Assembly: GCA_943704525.1 (NCBI GenBank)
Contig: CALSCQ010002573.1
Location: forward strand, 1-13,556
Origin: Pigoraptor vietnamica
Lineage: Eukaryota; Opisthokonta; Filasterea
Direction: 5' to 3'
DNA length: 13,556 bases
The notes under the pieces were generated by a model. The model was not told the DNA's origin. It did no database searches and saw only the letters and a program-made list of their open reading frames with translations. The translations under genes and the position numbers were made by a program. Positions within the stretch are counted from its first letter, which is position 1. Each line of letters opens with the position of its first letter. Of this stretch, positions 1 through 10,123 are shown piece by piece.

Positions 1-156
<156 letters not shown>

Positions 157-170
157 CGCGACGTACGCAC

Positions 171-2852
171 CCTCTTGCGCGTGCGCAGGCACCAGATGTG
201 CAGGAAGCCGTCCTCCGTGCACACGCACACGCGATCGCCGTGCGTTTCGACGCCTGCAACCGGATAGCAATGAAGCCAAATTGACGGCATTCGTGAACAG
301 CACACGTCATTGCAAACCAGAGGTACCTCTTTGAAAACTGCGACCGATAAAACAGATAAGGACATTCGGACGCATGCCAAGTGCCCCACCATTTTCGTGA
401 CTGGCACTCTCTAGCTGCACGTAGGTCAAATACAGGCCGCGCGTCTTGAGCACAAAGAGGAGGGGCAAGGACGGGTCCGACCCGTTGTACAGTCGCACCG
501 TCCTGTCATCCGAGACACTCGCAAGCACCTCGCCAATGGCCGTCCGCTTCCAGTCCACCGACGTTACCTGCATCAATCCCCCCGTCACATTGCGTCCCAA
601 CTGCGCACACCCACTATAATACTTAGGCAAACGGCAGGCTGTGCGTACCGCCATGGTGTGGCCTTCGAGATTCGCCAGCCTCTCGACACCGCACCCGTCG
701 AACCGCCACACGGCCACCAGCCTGTCCTCCCCGGCCGTCGCAATCAGCTGCGCACAGCCCGCGTCAGGCACCCTTCACACGCCAGTTACACGGAATCCCT
801 GCGGCACAACGCCACATGCCAACTCACCGTCGCGGACGGATTCCACGCCACCGACCACACCTCAAGGCCGTCCGAGTGGCGGAATGAACACACCTCCCGT
901 CGCTGGCGGCGCCCCCAAAGTACCACACGTCCGGTCGTGTCGGACGCCGTGAGAAGCTCGTCGGTGTGGGGCACGGCGGGCGCAAAGCGCATGCACGTTA
1001 CTCCGCCATCCATTGTAAACAGGCACTCGGTAGCCGAAGTGGCATCCGCGCTCACATCCTCGCGCCCGACATCACCCACAGCTGCCGTGGGCTGGCTGCC
1101 CAGCGCCCATTCAAACACGGGGCCGTCCAGGAGCCCGTACACAAGCGAACGGCCGTCCGGTGCCCACGCAATGGAGCGCACAAGGGTCGACGTAGGGACG
1201 CGGTACGCAGGACCCCACGCGGACTCGCTGGACGTGTCCGCGGGACCAAAGCGGCGCGTCACGTGCGAGTGGGACATGTCAGGCTCCGATAGCGCGTTTG
1301 GGGGCGTCCGCCACACGAGTACCTCGCCCATTCCGCCCGAGGCAAGGAGGCCGGTGGCCGTCTCCCACGCCACCGAACACGAGAGGACGCTGTGGCACGT
1401 GACCGACGAGACAATGCGGGCGCTCGCGGGGAACGCCGCATTGGGCGGCGTCTCGAGTGCAACAAGAAAGAGCCCGCTCTCCGTGCACACGACAAGTTCG
1501 TCGCGTCGCTTGCCGACGACGGCCACATACTTCACCGTGCCGTCGATGCTGCAATGCAGAGCGTTAGACACGGCCGCTATTATAAGATAGCTCCGTCACG
1601 CAAAAGACCCCTCACAGAATACACAAAGCAACTGTGCCGTCGGCGCGACAACACATACTGCTCAGTCACCCACGTGATCACATGGGATATAGACAGCGCA
1701 GATTGCTCTCACACAGACTCTCTCACACAAGACAGCGCGAGGCAATCGCACACCCACCCCAGGTGCAGGGGCTCGTCCGTCACTTCCCCTCCGTCGAGAA
1801 AGAGCCGAATGCCGCGGTTCATAAGGGGCACCGCAAGCGCACCCGACGGAAGCACGGCCAGCGACGTCACCGTGGCGCTGCCAATGGGCGCAATCCACCG
1901 CGCCTCTCCAAACGACGCATCTGCCAGCGACACGCACGTGACCGTCCCGTCCTTCAATCCTACCGCCAGCGCACTCCCGGCGCCATCCGTGTCGGGCAGC
2001 ACAGTCGCGCACCCGACCGACCATGCGCCCGGCCGCTCCACGAGGAGAGGCAGTAGGGCGCTGTTAACGACCGCTCCCGTGTCCCCATGCACCACCGCAA
2101 CGCGCGCCGACATGCTGCCTTCGTCCGTCCCGAGTGCGACGACATCGCAGCGACCGTCGGCCGAGGGCGTGGTTATCCAGTCGCAGAACGTGTAGTCACC
2201 CTGCGTAGTCCACCGCTCGGCGATGGACACCGAGGGCGCGCTGTTGGCGTCGCCGGGCGTCAGTGCCACCGACACGTCAAACACGCGCACCGTCCCAAGC
2301 GAGCGAGAGAAGATTGAGCGCTTGTGGCACACGGCGAGGCGCAGTCGCCACCCGTCCGACACCCTGCGCGTTGCAAACAGCATACTGAGTACCACGGCGT
2401 CATGGTTGTTTGGGCGTCACAGTAATCCGCAGTGGGCTCACCTTTCGCACGACGGTGCCCATGCCATGCTGACGACCTTGTGGAGCGGGTCAACGGACGC
2501 TTGTGCGAGGGGCGCCCAGTCCGCGTGGCGCCAAACGGAGATGTCGCCTGTGAACGACCCCGAGGCCACGAGATTCACAGGCAGCACACCACGTGGGGCG
2601 CGCGCAATGCAGAGCACGACGCTGCGGTGTGCCTGGAAAGAAAGCAGGCGCCGCCGTGCACGCAGGTCCCATCGCTGAATCTGCGCGTGAGACAGCGTGA
2701 GTTGCGCACGGAAGGACAGACCGGCGGGGCTCAGATGAGGCACTCACCTGGCAACCGAGTGGGGCATCGAGCAGCACGGCCTCCTCGTCGAACAGTGCGC
2801 ATGACTGGTAGAAGCAGGGGCTTGCGCACCCAAAGGCGCTGTGAATGCGCAT
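171..2852 (-). CDS. WD40-repeat protein, 3' end missing
   Basis: This is a minus-strand spliced gene that continues past the left edge. Exons by frame and splice signals: 2852-2748, 2680-2442, 2363-1758, 1548-828, 747-649, 567-390 and 253-171, giving 677 codons so far. The first five junctions rest on clean GT..AG sites that keep frame. The 390/253 junction is less certain: a donor at 326 also keeps frame. The protein is a run of beta-propeller blades, seen as repeats of the type 'LASVSDDRTVRLY', 'LIATAGEDRLVAVW', 'LVASGSFTGDISVW' and 'LLASGGMGEVLVW'. The clearest blades lie near residues 60-85, 355-380 and 540-615. Such proteins are scaffolds for complexes. Length and propeller count would suit a two-propeller protein such as Elongator subunit 2, but I see no family-specific motif and do not assign it. 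There is no signal peptide or membrane segment. It shares a 285-base upstream region with the glycosyltransferase. The start at 2852 is the first Met before the first blade. Confidence 0.8.
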
Positions 2853-3137
2853 GTTTGCGGGTGTTGTTGGCGAGTGGAAGGGTCCGTGGCTCAGCAGCTG
2901 TTCGCTTCAGTGCCAGCTTGCGTCAATGGCGAGGGAGTGCGACGCAGTGTGCGCCCCATGTTAACAGCGCACGCCACCCTGTCCCATGCGGCCATGCGCC
3001 ACTCGCCCGTGTCTGCGTCAGCACTTCACGAAAATAGTTGCCCGTGGACTGTTACTCTTTGTGCATGACGTCATGGTGGGTCTGCTCTCTTTCAACATCG
3101 GTACCGGGTTCCATCTCTCTGGCCGTTGTTGCACCGC
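2853..3137. promoter_or_regulatory. Bidirectional upstream region between WD40 and glycosyltransferase genes
   Basis: These 285 bases separate two divergent start codons and hold no supported coding sequence. Both promoters must lie here or overlap the genes. I see no convincing TATA box. A perfect TGACGTCA palindrome is present at 3066-3073. The rest is mixed sequence without an obvious repeat. Confidence 0.5.
3066..3073. promoter_or_regulatory. TGACGTCA palindrome (CRE/ATF-like site)
   Basis: A perfect 8-base CRE palindrome begins 72 bases before the glycosyltransferase start codon. bZIP factors of the CREB/ATF family bind this sequence in fungi and animals. That one acts here is inference from position and sequence only. 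Confidence 0.4.
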
Positions 3138-5221
3138 ATGGCAGCTTCAGCGCACGCCCCTTTGCTGCGCGTTGCGTTCGTCGCAAAGGGCACCCTCGGC
3201 GACGTCCTGCCGTGCGCCGCCGTCGCCGTGAGACTGTCACGTGAGCTCGGTGGTCGCCCCCACTGCATCGTTTTTGCCGCACCCGCGCGGCTGTGCGGCG
3301 CTGTGAGTGCCGCACTCTCGGCGGCAGGCATCCGCTACATTTCCGTCCCAGAATGCCGCAAGTGTGCGCCGGCGAATACCGCGTTGGCCGCTGCCACTGC
3401 GAGTGGCGCAAGTGGCGGTGACGAATTAGACGTGGAGACTGCTCGAGGCAGCGTACGACGTGTGCGCAGTTGCGACGGGAACAGCGACAGGGAATGCGAA
3501 GGTCCCGAACAGAAGCGGCGATGCGTGGGTGATAGTGTTGGAACGTGGAGAGGCGCTGCGTCGTCGTGCCCTGAGAGGCCTTGCGTGGACTGCGTGCGTG
3601 GGACGGGCTCATGCGACACTACGCGTGAGACGGTCTCGAGCAACACGAGCGACAGCGACTTTCTCCGCTGTGGCTGTGCGGAAGGCGACGACCGCGACGC
3701 GCGCCTTTGTCTTGACGAGGCCATGCTCTATTTTGGCGCGTGTGCCGACAATTCTCTTGTCGTCTTCAATCTCTTCGCGATGGAGGCCGTCTCGATTGCA
3801 GAGAGCCTCAACGCACGGTGCGTCGCTGTCTCTCCGTTTGCCGTCACGCGACCGCCGCCTCCCGGTTTCACCCGCGCACTCGAGCGGGAGCATCCAAAGC
3901 TGTGTGGCGCACTGCGAGCGGCGGACGCGCAGGACGAGTCGCCTGCTTTCCAGAGACAGGGCGACAGCGAGTTAGGAGGGAGTGGGGGTCCTGGGCGTGC
4001 GGAGACGGTCACGTGGGGCGATGTGGATGCGTGGCTGTGGCGCGTGTTCCTCGACGACCACGGGGACTTTCGCGAGCACATAGGACTCGACCCCTGCCCC
4101 TTTGTCGCCCTCGCAGACGCGCCTGTGCCGTGTGGGCGCCATGCCGTCCCGCGCGGGTGTGCGCGCATTCCGCTTCTCTACGGCCTAAGCACACATGTGG
4201 TTGTGCGTCCTCCCTATTGGCCATCGTCCGTGGAACTGTGCGGACACTTTGATTGCGGTGCGATGTTTGGGGATACCATGGACGAGTGGGCGGAGGGCGT
4301 GCTCCGCGCAGTTCAGTCGGTGACAGTGGGGTGGTGAGCTTGTGTTGCTTGCCTAATTGTAGTGCTTGCGGCAGTTGCGCTGTTCCTCTCTGCCAGTCGC
4401 TTGTGTTTAGCCTGTTATGTTGCTTCTCACGTGGCTGTGGGGACAGCGTATGCTGCGCTTGATATTTTGCTGCTTCAGCCCGCCTTCCGCTGAACCACAG
4501 CTTTGTCGCAGGAATGGCCGCACGGCGTTCGTCACTTTCGGTTCAATGGACTCCATCGGCGAGACGGCCTCACAAGCGCGCACCTTCGCCGCGTGCATGT
4601 TGCAAGGTGTGTGCAGCCCGCATTTCATTGGCCGGCCTTCTGGGTTGGGTATGTTATTGTGTTGCTTAGTTTGCTGTTTCTTTTTGCGCTGTGTTCGCAG
4701 CCCTCGAGCAGACGCACGCGCATGCAGTCGTTTCAGACGGTGCGTTGGCCGCAGCCTTTCGCGCGATGGATGTCGACGGCGTGTGCGAGCTCACAGACGC
4801 ACCGTCAAGTGCTCGAGTCGTCCTTTGTCCCCCTGCGCCAAGACCCGGCGCCTATCCACACGCTCGCCTGTTCCCGCTGTTTTCGTGCGTGGTGAGCCAC
4901 GGAGGCGCAGGGACAGTCACCGCTGCCCTTCGGTGTGGAATGCCGCACGTCGTGTTCCCCTGCATGTTCGACCAGCGCGAATGGGCTGAGCGTGTCGAGC
5001 ACTTGGGCGCGGGCGTCGCGGCGTGTGCGTTTTCAAGCGTCGCTGCGGTGTCCGACATTGCGATCCCTCTCCGCCGCGCGTTTGAAGAAGGTGACATGCG
5101 CATGCAAGCGCGTTCGGTCGGCGCCGCGCTGTCTGTGGAAGACGGCGTCGGGTTCGCCGTCGCTCGCATTCTGGCCCTTTTGCGGCCGCACAGTTGCGCT
5201 GTTGCGTCTGATGGGAATTGA
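3138..5221 (+). CDS. UDP-glycosyltransferase, sterol-glucosyltransferase-like (GT1)
   Basis: Exons 3138-4333, 4512-4606 and 4701-5221 join in frame to give 603 residues. The introns are 178 and 94 bases, with GTGAGC and GTGTGT donors and GCAG acceptors. The N-terminal half has the 'GTLGDVLP' loop (residues 18-25), which matches the GT28-type Rossmann domain found in sterol and macrolide glucosyltransferases (known form GTRGDVQP). The linker carries 'LLYGLSTHVVVRPPYWP', also typical of that group. The C-terminal half has 'FVTFGSM' (405-411), the nucleotide-sugar motif 'SHGGAGT' (496-502) and D521-Q522 at the usual sugar-contact position. The enzyme should transfer a hexose from a UDP-sugar to a lipid such as a sterol; donor and acceptor are inferred. 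There is no signal peptide, membrane helix, GRAM or PH domain, so it resembles the short soluble forms rather than fungal Atg26. A cysteine-rich insertion at about residues 85-190 is unusual. Met at 3138 is the first ATG in frame. Confidence 0.85.
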
Positions 5222-5441
5222 ATATATAGCCGGCGGTGAGGGTTATGAATCACGGATGTGGGTGACGTCACGGGAGCGCGTCCATGACCATTGACTCGAC
5301 ACTGGCCTTTGCAACCACCGTCACAGCAGACGACACTACTGCCAACACAGCATCGCCACATAAAGCACGCGGCTTAAAGGCCTCGTGCGTGTGCGTTTAT
5401 TCACTGTCGCTGTCGCCCTTGCTGGGCTCTCTCTGTGGACT
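5222..5441 (+). promoter_or_regulatory. Intergenic region upstream of YME2-like gene
   Basis: These 220 bases lie between the glycosyltransferase stop and the next start codon on the same strand. An AT-rich AATATATA stretch follows the stop at once. A TGACGTCA palindrome lies at 5263-5270. There is no clear AATAAA polyadenylation signal for the upstream gene and no TATA box at a typical distance. I see no coding sequence. Confidence 0.4.
5263..5270. promoter_or_regulatory. TGACGTCA palindrome (CRE/ATF-like site)
   Basis: This is a second perfect CRE palindrome, starting 179 bases before the YME2-like start codon and set in GGTGACGTCACGG. The same 8-mer occurs in the WD40/glycosyltransferase intergenic region. 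A regulatory role is inferred from sequence and position. Confidence 0.4.
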
Positions 5442-8400
5442 ATGGCGCTGCGCCGCGCGGTGACCGTGCTGTGGGCGCATGCGCCTGCGCGTGCCATTGT
5501 GCGCGCATCCTCAAGCGCACGCGCGCGTCTTCTCTCGACCGTGCAAGGCGGAGAGGCGAAGGGCGCCACCACCTTCGCCTCGCCCTCCCCCTCTCCGTCG
5601 CTGTCCACGGAGGCAAAGTCGGCGATCCCTGCGCCGGCACCCGTGGCGCGCAGTGTGAAGGAAGTGCCCATGCCCGCGGCAAGCATCGTCCCAGACCCCA
5701 CGGTGCGTGGTGCGGCGCAGTGCCTGTTGTGCTCCACTGACAGTGGGCGACCAGTTTGCTTTCCGCTTAATCGCAGCATAGCGATCTTGCACACTCGTTC
5801 AGTGGATGCAGTCAGATAGCACCGCCGTACTCACTCGTTGTTGTTTGTCTCTCACAGGCGCCGCGCACAGTGGCGACGCCGCCGCCGACGCCGCCTGGCG
5901 AAGAGGGGCCGCACAAGTTTGGCGTGATGTGGTTCGACAACATTTACCCCATTCAATTCCACCGGTACGACATTCGCGGCATGTTCGTGTGGAGCAACTC
6001 GCGCAAGCTGGACTCTCTTCTCAAGGGGCTCGTGCCGGAGGGCGTCACGATCACGCAGGTGCGTGCGTCGCGCGCTGTCTATGTAGTCTGAGACTGATAT
6101 TACCTGCGATGCCGTTCTGAGATTGTGCTTGCGTTGTTGTGCTATCGGCCTTTGCCGTGTGCGTCGACTCACACACTGCATCACCCCCTGTCGCAGGTCG
6201 TCCCGCGCATGAAGGACGGCGGCGCCTTCGTGCACTTTGACTTTTGCGCGACGCAGGACGTCAACGCCGTGTACGAGCGCATCGTCAATTACCTCAAGCG
6301 GTACCAGCCGCGCACGCTCTTCAGCCGGCAGGAAATCCGCGCGCACCCCGTGCGCGGGACTCCTTTTATGGAAGACATGCTCGCGCGGTGGGTTCCAAAC
6401 GCGGTAATGCGTTGCTGTAGCAAGTGCCAATAATGGCATTTTTGCTTGTGTTTGGTGGGGGGAGTTGGCTGACGACGGCCTCGACTGCTCACGTGCGCCG
6501 CAGGTACCCCTCCAATGTTATTCGCATCGACTACGCTGGGCCGGCCTTGCCGCAGGTGCGCACTGCTCCCGTCGGCACTTTCACCTAGTGGCGCAGCGAT
6601 TTGTGTTGGCGTGCGTGTGCGTGAGTGCGTGTGTGGGAGTGGTTCTACAAGGGAGACGGATCGTTTTGGCTGCACACCTGTCGACTCGCTGATCTCTTAT
6701 CTGTGCTCGCAGGAGGTGCTATACGCCGAGCTGCGCCCCTACGGCAAGATATTCGACATTGAACCGTCGCCGTGGTCGAAAGACGCGCCGCCGTACGCGA
6801 CCGTCCGCTTCAAGCGCATGCACGGGGCGACCTCCGCGCGCAACTGCTTTCACGGCGTCAAGATTAACAACACGACCGTCGCGGTGTCGTACGAGGCCAT
6901 TTTGGTGCGCCTTCGCACAATTGTTGCATTTTTGCGTTCGCATGTTTGAGCGCACATGCACGCACACGCAGAAGAATGTCAACTGTTAGCTTAGACATAA
7001 GCACATGGACATTCATGCGCATACGCACGCACGCACACACACACTCACATCATACACACATGTACTTGTAATGTGTGTTGGCGCTGGGCTGACGGCCATT
7101 GTTTTCCGCACCGCAGAAAGCGAGCGCGATCAAGGACTTCATCGCGAAGCACCCGCGCATCTTTGTGCCGGCGATTGGTGTCATCATCGGTGCCACCACT
7201 TACGTCGTGTTTGACCCGGTGCGCGTGTTTTTCATCAAGAACAAGCTCACGCACAGGTGCGCCCTCCTCTGCCACGACAGCGGAAAGGGTTCCCATGCTG
7301 GCCGGTGTTCATTGACAAGTCGCCGCTTCGTAGGTTCGAGTTTGACTGGAAGCAGGTCGGTTGGCTCAACTGGATCCGCTCCGAGACGCTCACGCGCGTG
7401 CTTCGGCGCCCACAACTGATCCCGGCGAACACGTGGAGCGAGCGCGAGGCCGACGAGAACAAGGTGAAGGGGCGCTTCAAGCAGGAGCCCGGTGGGTGGA
7501 TCGAGTTGAATGCGTGTGAGCAGGCGCACTCGTGGATAGCACGTCGCTGTTTCCGCTCTTCTGAGTTGCTTGGATCATTCTGTGCTCCCGGCCAAGTGCC
7601 CGGATGACAATTTGGCTGACATCGGGGCCCTGTACAGACGCGGTCATTTTCCTCGCGGGACCCAAGGGCACTGGCAAAACGGCGATTGTGCAGAAGGCCA
7701 TCAAGGACAAGCGGTGGGCCGTGCTCTCGCATTCGGCGTGACCGCGTGTGCGTGCGCGGGAATGGGTGTATTTTTGCGTGTGTGTGTGTGTGTCTCGGTG
7801 AAACGGGCTGCGCTTTGGCGCGTCTGTGGAAGGCTCTCTTCGCATTTGCGCGCGCACACCTTCAACCGCTGACATATACTGATGTCCGCACCTTTTCGCT
7901 CCAGTTACGCCATCTCCATCGATCTGGAACAGCTGAGCGGGCGCACCGAGGAAGAGTTCCTCGGCAAGCTCGCGCGCACTGTCGGCTTCTTCCCGGCCAT
8001 GACGTCACTGCTGTGGGCGCGCTCAGCGGCGGAGGCGGCAGTTGCCGCGCTGACGGGTCAGAAGCCAGGTGGGCGTTGTGCTGTAGCAAAATGGCCCTAT
8101 TTAGTGACGGGTTTACACTCTCACGTTCCGTGCTGTATTCTGACAGCGCTTGGGACTTTTGTCCGCCGCAGCCACGTCGGGGTCGTCGTCGCTCACGCAG
8201 CAGCAAGTCGCCAAGATCCTCGAGTGCCTCACCACAGGTGCGATTGAACGGGCCGTTGCTTCGGTTACTGTGTACAGTTTCGTATGGTATGGCACCAATT
8301 GCACGAATGTGCGCTCACCGTGCCTCGCCATTTTTCGCAGCCCTCGCGGACATAGCGCAAACGCAGCGCCAACTCCCGCCCGAGCTGCGCGACTACCCTG

Positions 8401-9894
8401 TGCTCGCCATTGACGGCTTCTCCAACGAAAACCGCCTTGCGCACGAAAAGTTCTTCGACACGCTCGCCGTGTGGGCGGCGGGCGTGGCCGCGAATCACAT
8501 CTGTCACGTGGTCTTTGTTAGCGACCACGCGTTTGCCGAGGACGCCATTAATACGCGTAAGTGGACTTGTGCTCCAATTTGGTGCAATTTTTTTGTGCAA
8601 TGCGTCGTGTTGGTTCAAATTGAAATTCCAAGCGATTCACCTTCGTGTCCGCCGCAATGCAGTGTGCACTTGGATTACGTGCCTCACTCTTGTCATTTCC
8701 GCTCTACCCGCGCAGTGCTCGGCGAGCGCAAGGTGGACACGATCATCCTCTCGGACGCGCCGCACAGCAGCGCCGTCAATTTCGTGCGCGGAAACCTGCA
8801 GGACCTTGCGCCTCCCGAGATGGACGAGGACATTAAGCCGCTCGGCGGGCGCTTCTCCGACCTCGAGGCCCTCATCCGCAAGGTCGAAGGGGGCAAATCC
8901 GTCCGCGGTACGCATTCGTGTCTTGGCAAGCGATGTTAATGTGCTTGTGCGTCGTGCTTACTCCTGCGCGCGGTGCCGCCGTGCAGAGGCCGTGGACGAG
9001 ATTGTGCAGCAGGCGGCGATTGAGATTCGCAAGACGGGCCTCGGGGAGGACCAGCCGAACGCCAAGACGACCGGATGGACCAAGCCGCAGTTCTGGTACA
9101 TTGTGCAGCGGCTCGCCCAGTGCGACGAGGTGAGGACTTTCGTCGTGCCTTGCTTTGAAAGTGCGTGTTACCTAACCCTAACCCTAATTGAACCCTAACC
9201 CCCCGTTCTTCGTTGCTGCTCAGGTTCCCTACGACGAGGTGCGTTTCTCGACGTTTTTCAAGGGCGACGATGCGCCACTGCGCGCAATGTTCAAGGCGGA
9301 TCTCCTCTCGTGGAACCGCGATGGAAGTGGGTTCGGTGTTGATTGTTTCCGCGTGCCTTTCAATTCTTTTTCCACATAGTATGATATGACCTCTAAATTT
9401 AATTGCTCAATAGACACTGCGACGATGCTCCGCCCGGGTCGCCCCGTCTTCCGCGAGGCGTTCCAGAAGATGGTCGCGGACCCGCGGCTGTCCGGTGGCC
9501 TCGGCGTGCTCTCGTGCAAGCAGCTCATTGAGGAAGAGCAGAAGAAGATTGACGCCTACGAGACCGAGATAGGTGAGTGCACTCGTGCTCAGTACTGTTG
9601 CATCATGCGCGCACCCGATTGCACTGCAATGATTATCTCACACCTTAGAAATAACAAAAAAAAAAAAAAAAACACGCAGCGCGGCTGGCTTCGCTCGCGA
9701 CCGGCAAGTGGGTGCAGACGGAACCTGCGGAAATTCAGAAGCGCCGCCAGTTCCTCTTGGGCCTCCTCTCCGAGTCGCACGACAAGATGGCCAAGTACGA
9801 GGCAGAGCGCCGCCAGTGGGAAGCGGCCCTAAAGGCCGGCGTCGCGCAAAAGCCCTCGCCGCCCGCGCAGCCAAAGTCTGGATGGTTCTCGTGA
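5442..9894 (+). CDS. YME2: Mitochondrial inner-membrane RNA12/Yme2-like protein
   Basis: Sixteen exons join in frame into 842 residues, close to yeast Yme2 (about 850): 5442-5702, 5858-6058, 6197-6387, 6504-6555, 6713-6904, 7117-7256, 7334-7491, 7638-7713, 7905-8068, 8172-8237, 8341-8556, 8716-8907, 8987-9129, 9224-9326, 9414-9572, 9680-9894. Domain order is as in the family. An Arg/Ala/Ser-rich mitochondrial presequence covers residues 1 to about 32 ('RARLLST'). 'WFDNIYP' lies at 112-118. An RRM-like domain spans about 219-298, with 'PYATVRFKR' as RNP1. One membrane helix lies at about 314-331. The RNA12 P-loop domain has Walker A 'GPKGTGKT' (406-413) and a Walker B-like 'VLAIDGF' (521-527). 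The C-terminus is a charged, coiled-coil-like tail. In yeast the protein sits in the inner membrane with the RRM in the matrix and the large C-terminal part in the intermembrane space; it affects nucleoid structure, mtDNA escape and mitochondrial protein homeostasis. Introns 5 and 8 hold dinucleotide repeats and intron 13 telomeric repeats. No residue or exon seems missing. Confidence 0.9.
7021..7064. repeat. CA-rich tract in intron 5 of YME2-like gene
   Basis: Imperfect CA/CGCA repeats lie in the middle of the 212-base intron 5 (6905-7116), the longest intron of this gene. They are probably slippage products. They sit upstream of the CTGAC branch-point-like motif near 7090. Confidence 0.8.
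9171..9201 (+). repeat. Interstitial telomere-type (CCCTAA)n tract in intron 13
   Basis: The tract has CCTAA, CCCTAA and CCCTAA in direct series, then a TTGA interruption and one more CCCTAA. It lies within the 94-base intron 13 (9130-9223) of the YME2-like gene. The repeat contains CTAAC at 9172, 9178 and 9195, the form expected of a branch point, and the last lies about 25 bases before the acceptor. The C-rich strand is in the sense direction of the gene. Confidence 0.9.
9656..9672 (+). repeat. A17 homopolymer next to a 3' splice site
   Basis: Seventeen consecutive A residues end seven bases before the start of exon 16. They occupy the place where a pyrimidine tract would normally stand, between a CTCAC motif at 9637-9641 and the CGCAG acceptor of intron 15 (9573-9679). 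Confidence 0.95.
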
Positions 9895-9904
9895 CTGTAT
9901 TGAC

Positions 9905-9910
9905 ATTAAA
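9905..9910 (+). terminator. Possible ATTAAA polyadenylation signal of YME2-like gene
   Basis: ATTAAA, the common variant of AATAAA, begins 11 bases past the stop codon in an A-rich stretch. That is close to the stop for a 3' UTR, so this is only a candidate. Confidence 0.35.
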
Positions 9911-10079
9911 AACCTTAAAAAACTTTCACTGAAACGAATTCAAAACTTTCTTCAGTTGTCGTACCGCGCGAAAAAGACTGCACTCGCAACAACTCTGTCT
10001 CGGTCCTTCACAGCGCCGTCTCAATGACTGGTTCCAGCGGTTCAAACCTTACAAGACAAACACCGCACACAGGCGGATC

Positions 10080-10085
10080 TTTAAT
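10080..10085 (-). terminator. Possible ATTAAA polyadenylation signal of HDAC gene
   Basis: Read on the minus strand, ATTAAA lies about 38 bases beyond the HDAC stop codon, a plausible distance. The convergent gene has the same hexamer, which adds slight support. Confidence 0.35.
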
Positions 10086-10123
10086 TTTCAGTACTCGGAT
10101 ACAGGCCAAGGAACAGGCGCACG

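Larger units (their letters stand above)
9895..10123. other. Convergent 3' intergenic region
   Basis: These 229 bases lie between the stop codons of the convergent YME2-like and HDAC genes. The region is more AT-rich than its flanks. It holds an ATTAAA on each strand in the right sense for each gene and no coding sequence. Confidence 0.5.

Noticed and set aside
658-1590. Long plus-strand open frame (310 codons)
   Set aside because: It lies opposite WD40 exon 4, which has clear propeller repeats. The plus-strand translation is a low-complexity Arg/Ser/Thr/His-rich shadow with no domain.
1669-1686. 18-base near-palindrome CCCACGTGATCACATGGG
   Set aside because: One mismatch, lies within WD40 intron 3, no partner copy and no context for a factor site. 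Too weak to list as a feature.
1392-2195. Second long plus-strand open frame (267 codons)
   Set aside because: It is a shadow of the WD40 exons in GC-rich DNA. The minus-strand frame has the conserved residues and splice sites.
5852-6439. Minus-strand open frame (195 codons)
   Set aside because: It is antisense to YME2-like exons 2-3 and their intron. Its His/Arg-rich composition is a frame artefact.
7686-8939. Continuous 417-codon plus-strand frame across several introns
   Set aside because: It reads through YME2-like introns 8-12 without stops by chance. The conserved RNA12 domain emerges only when the GT..AG introns are removed.
10030-10055. GGTTCAAACC resembling a tRNA T-loop
   Set aside because: The flanking stem does not pair, and there is no acceptor stem, D-arm or anticodon arm at the right spacing.
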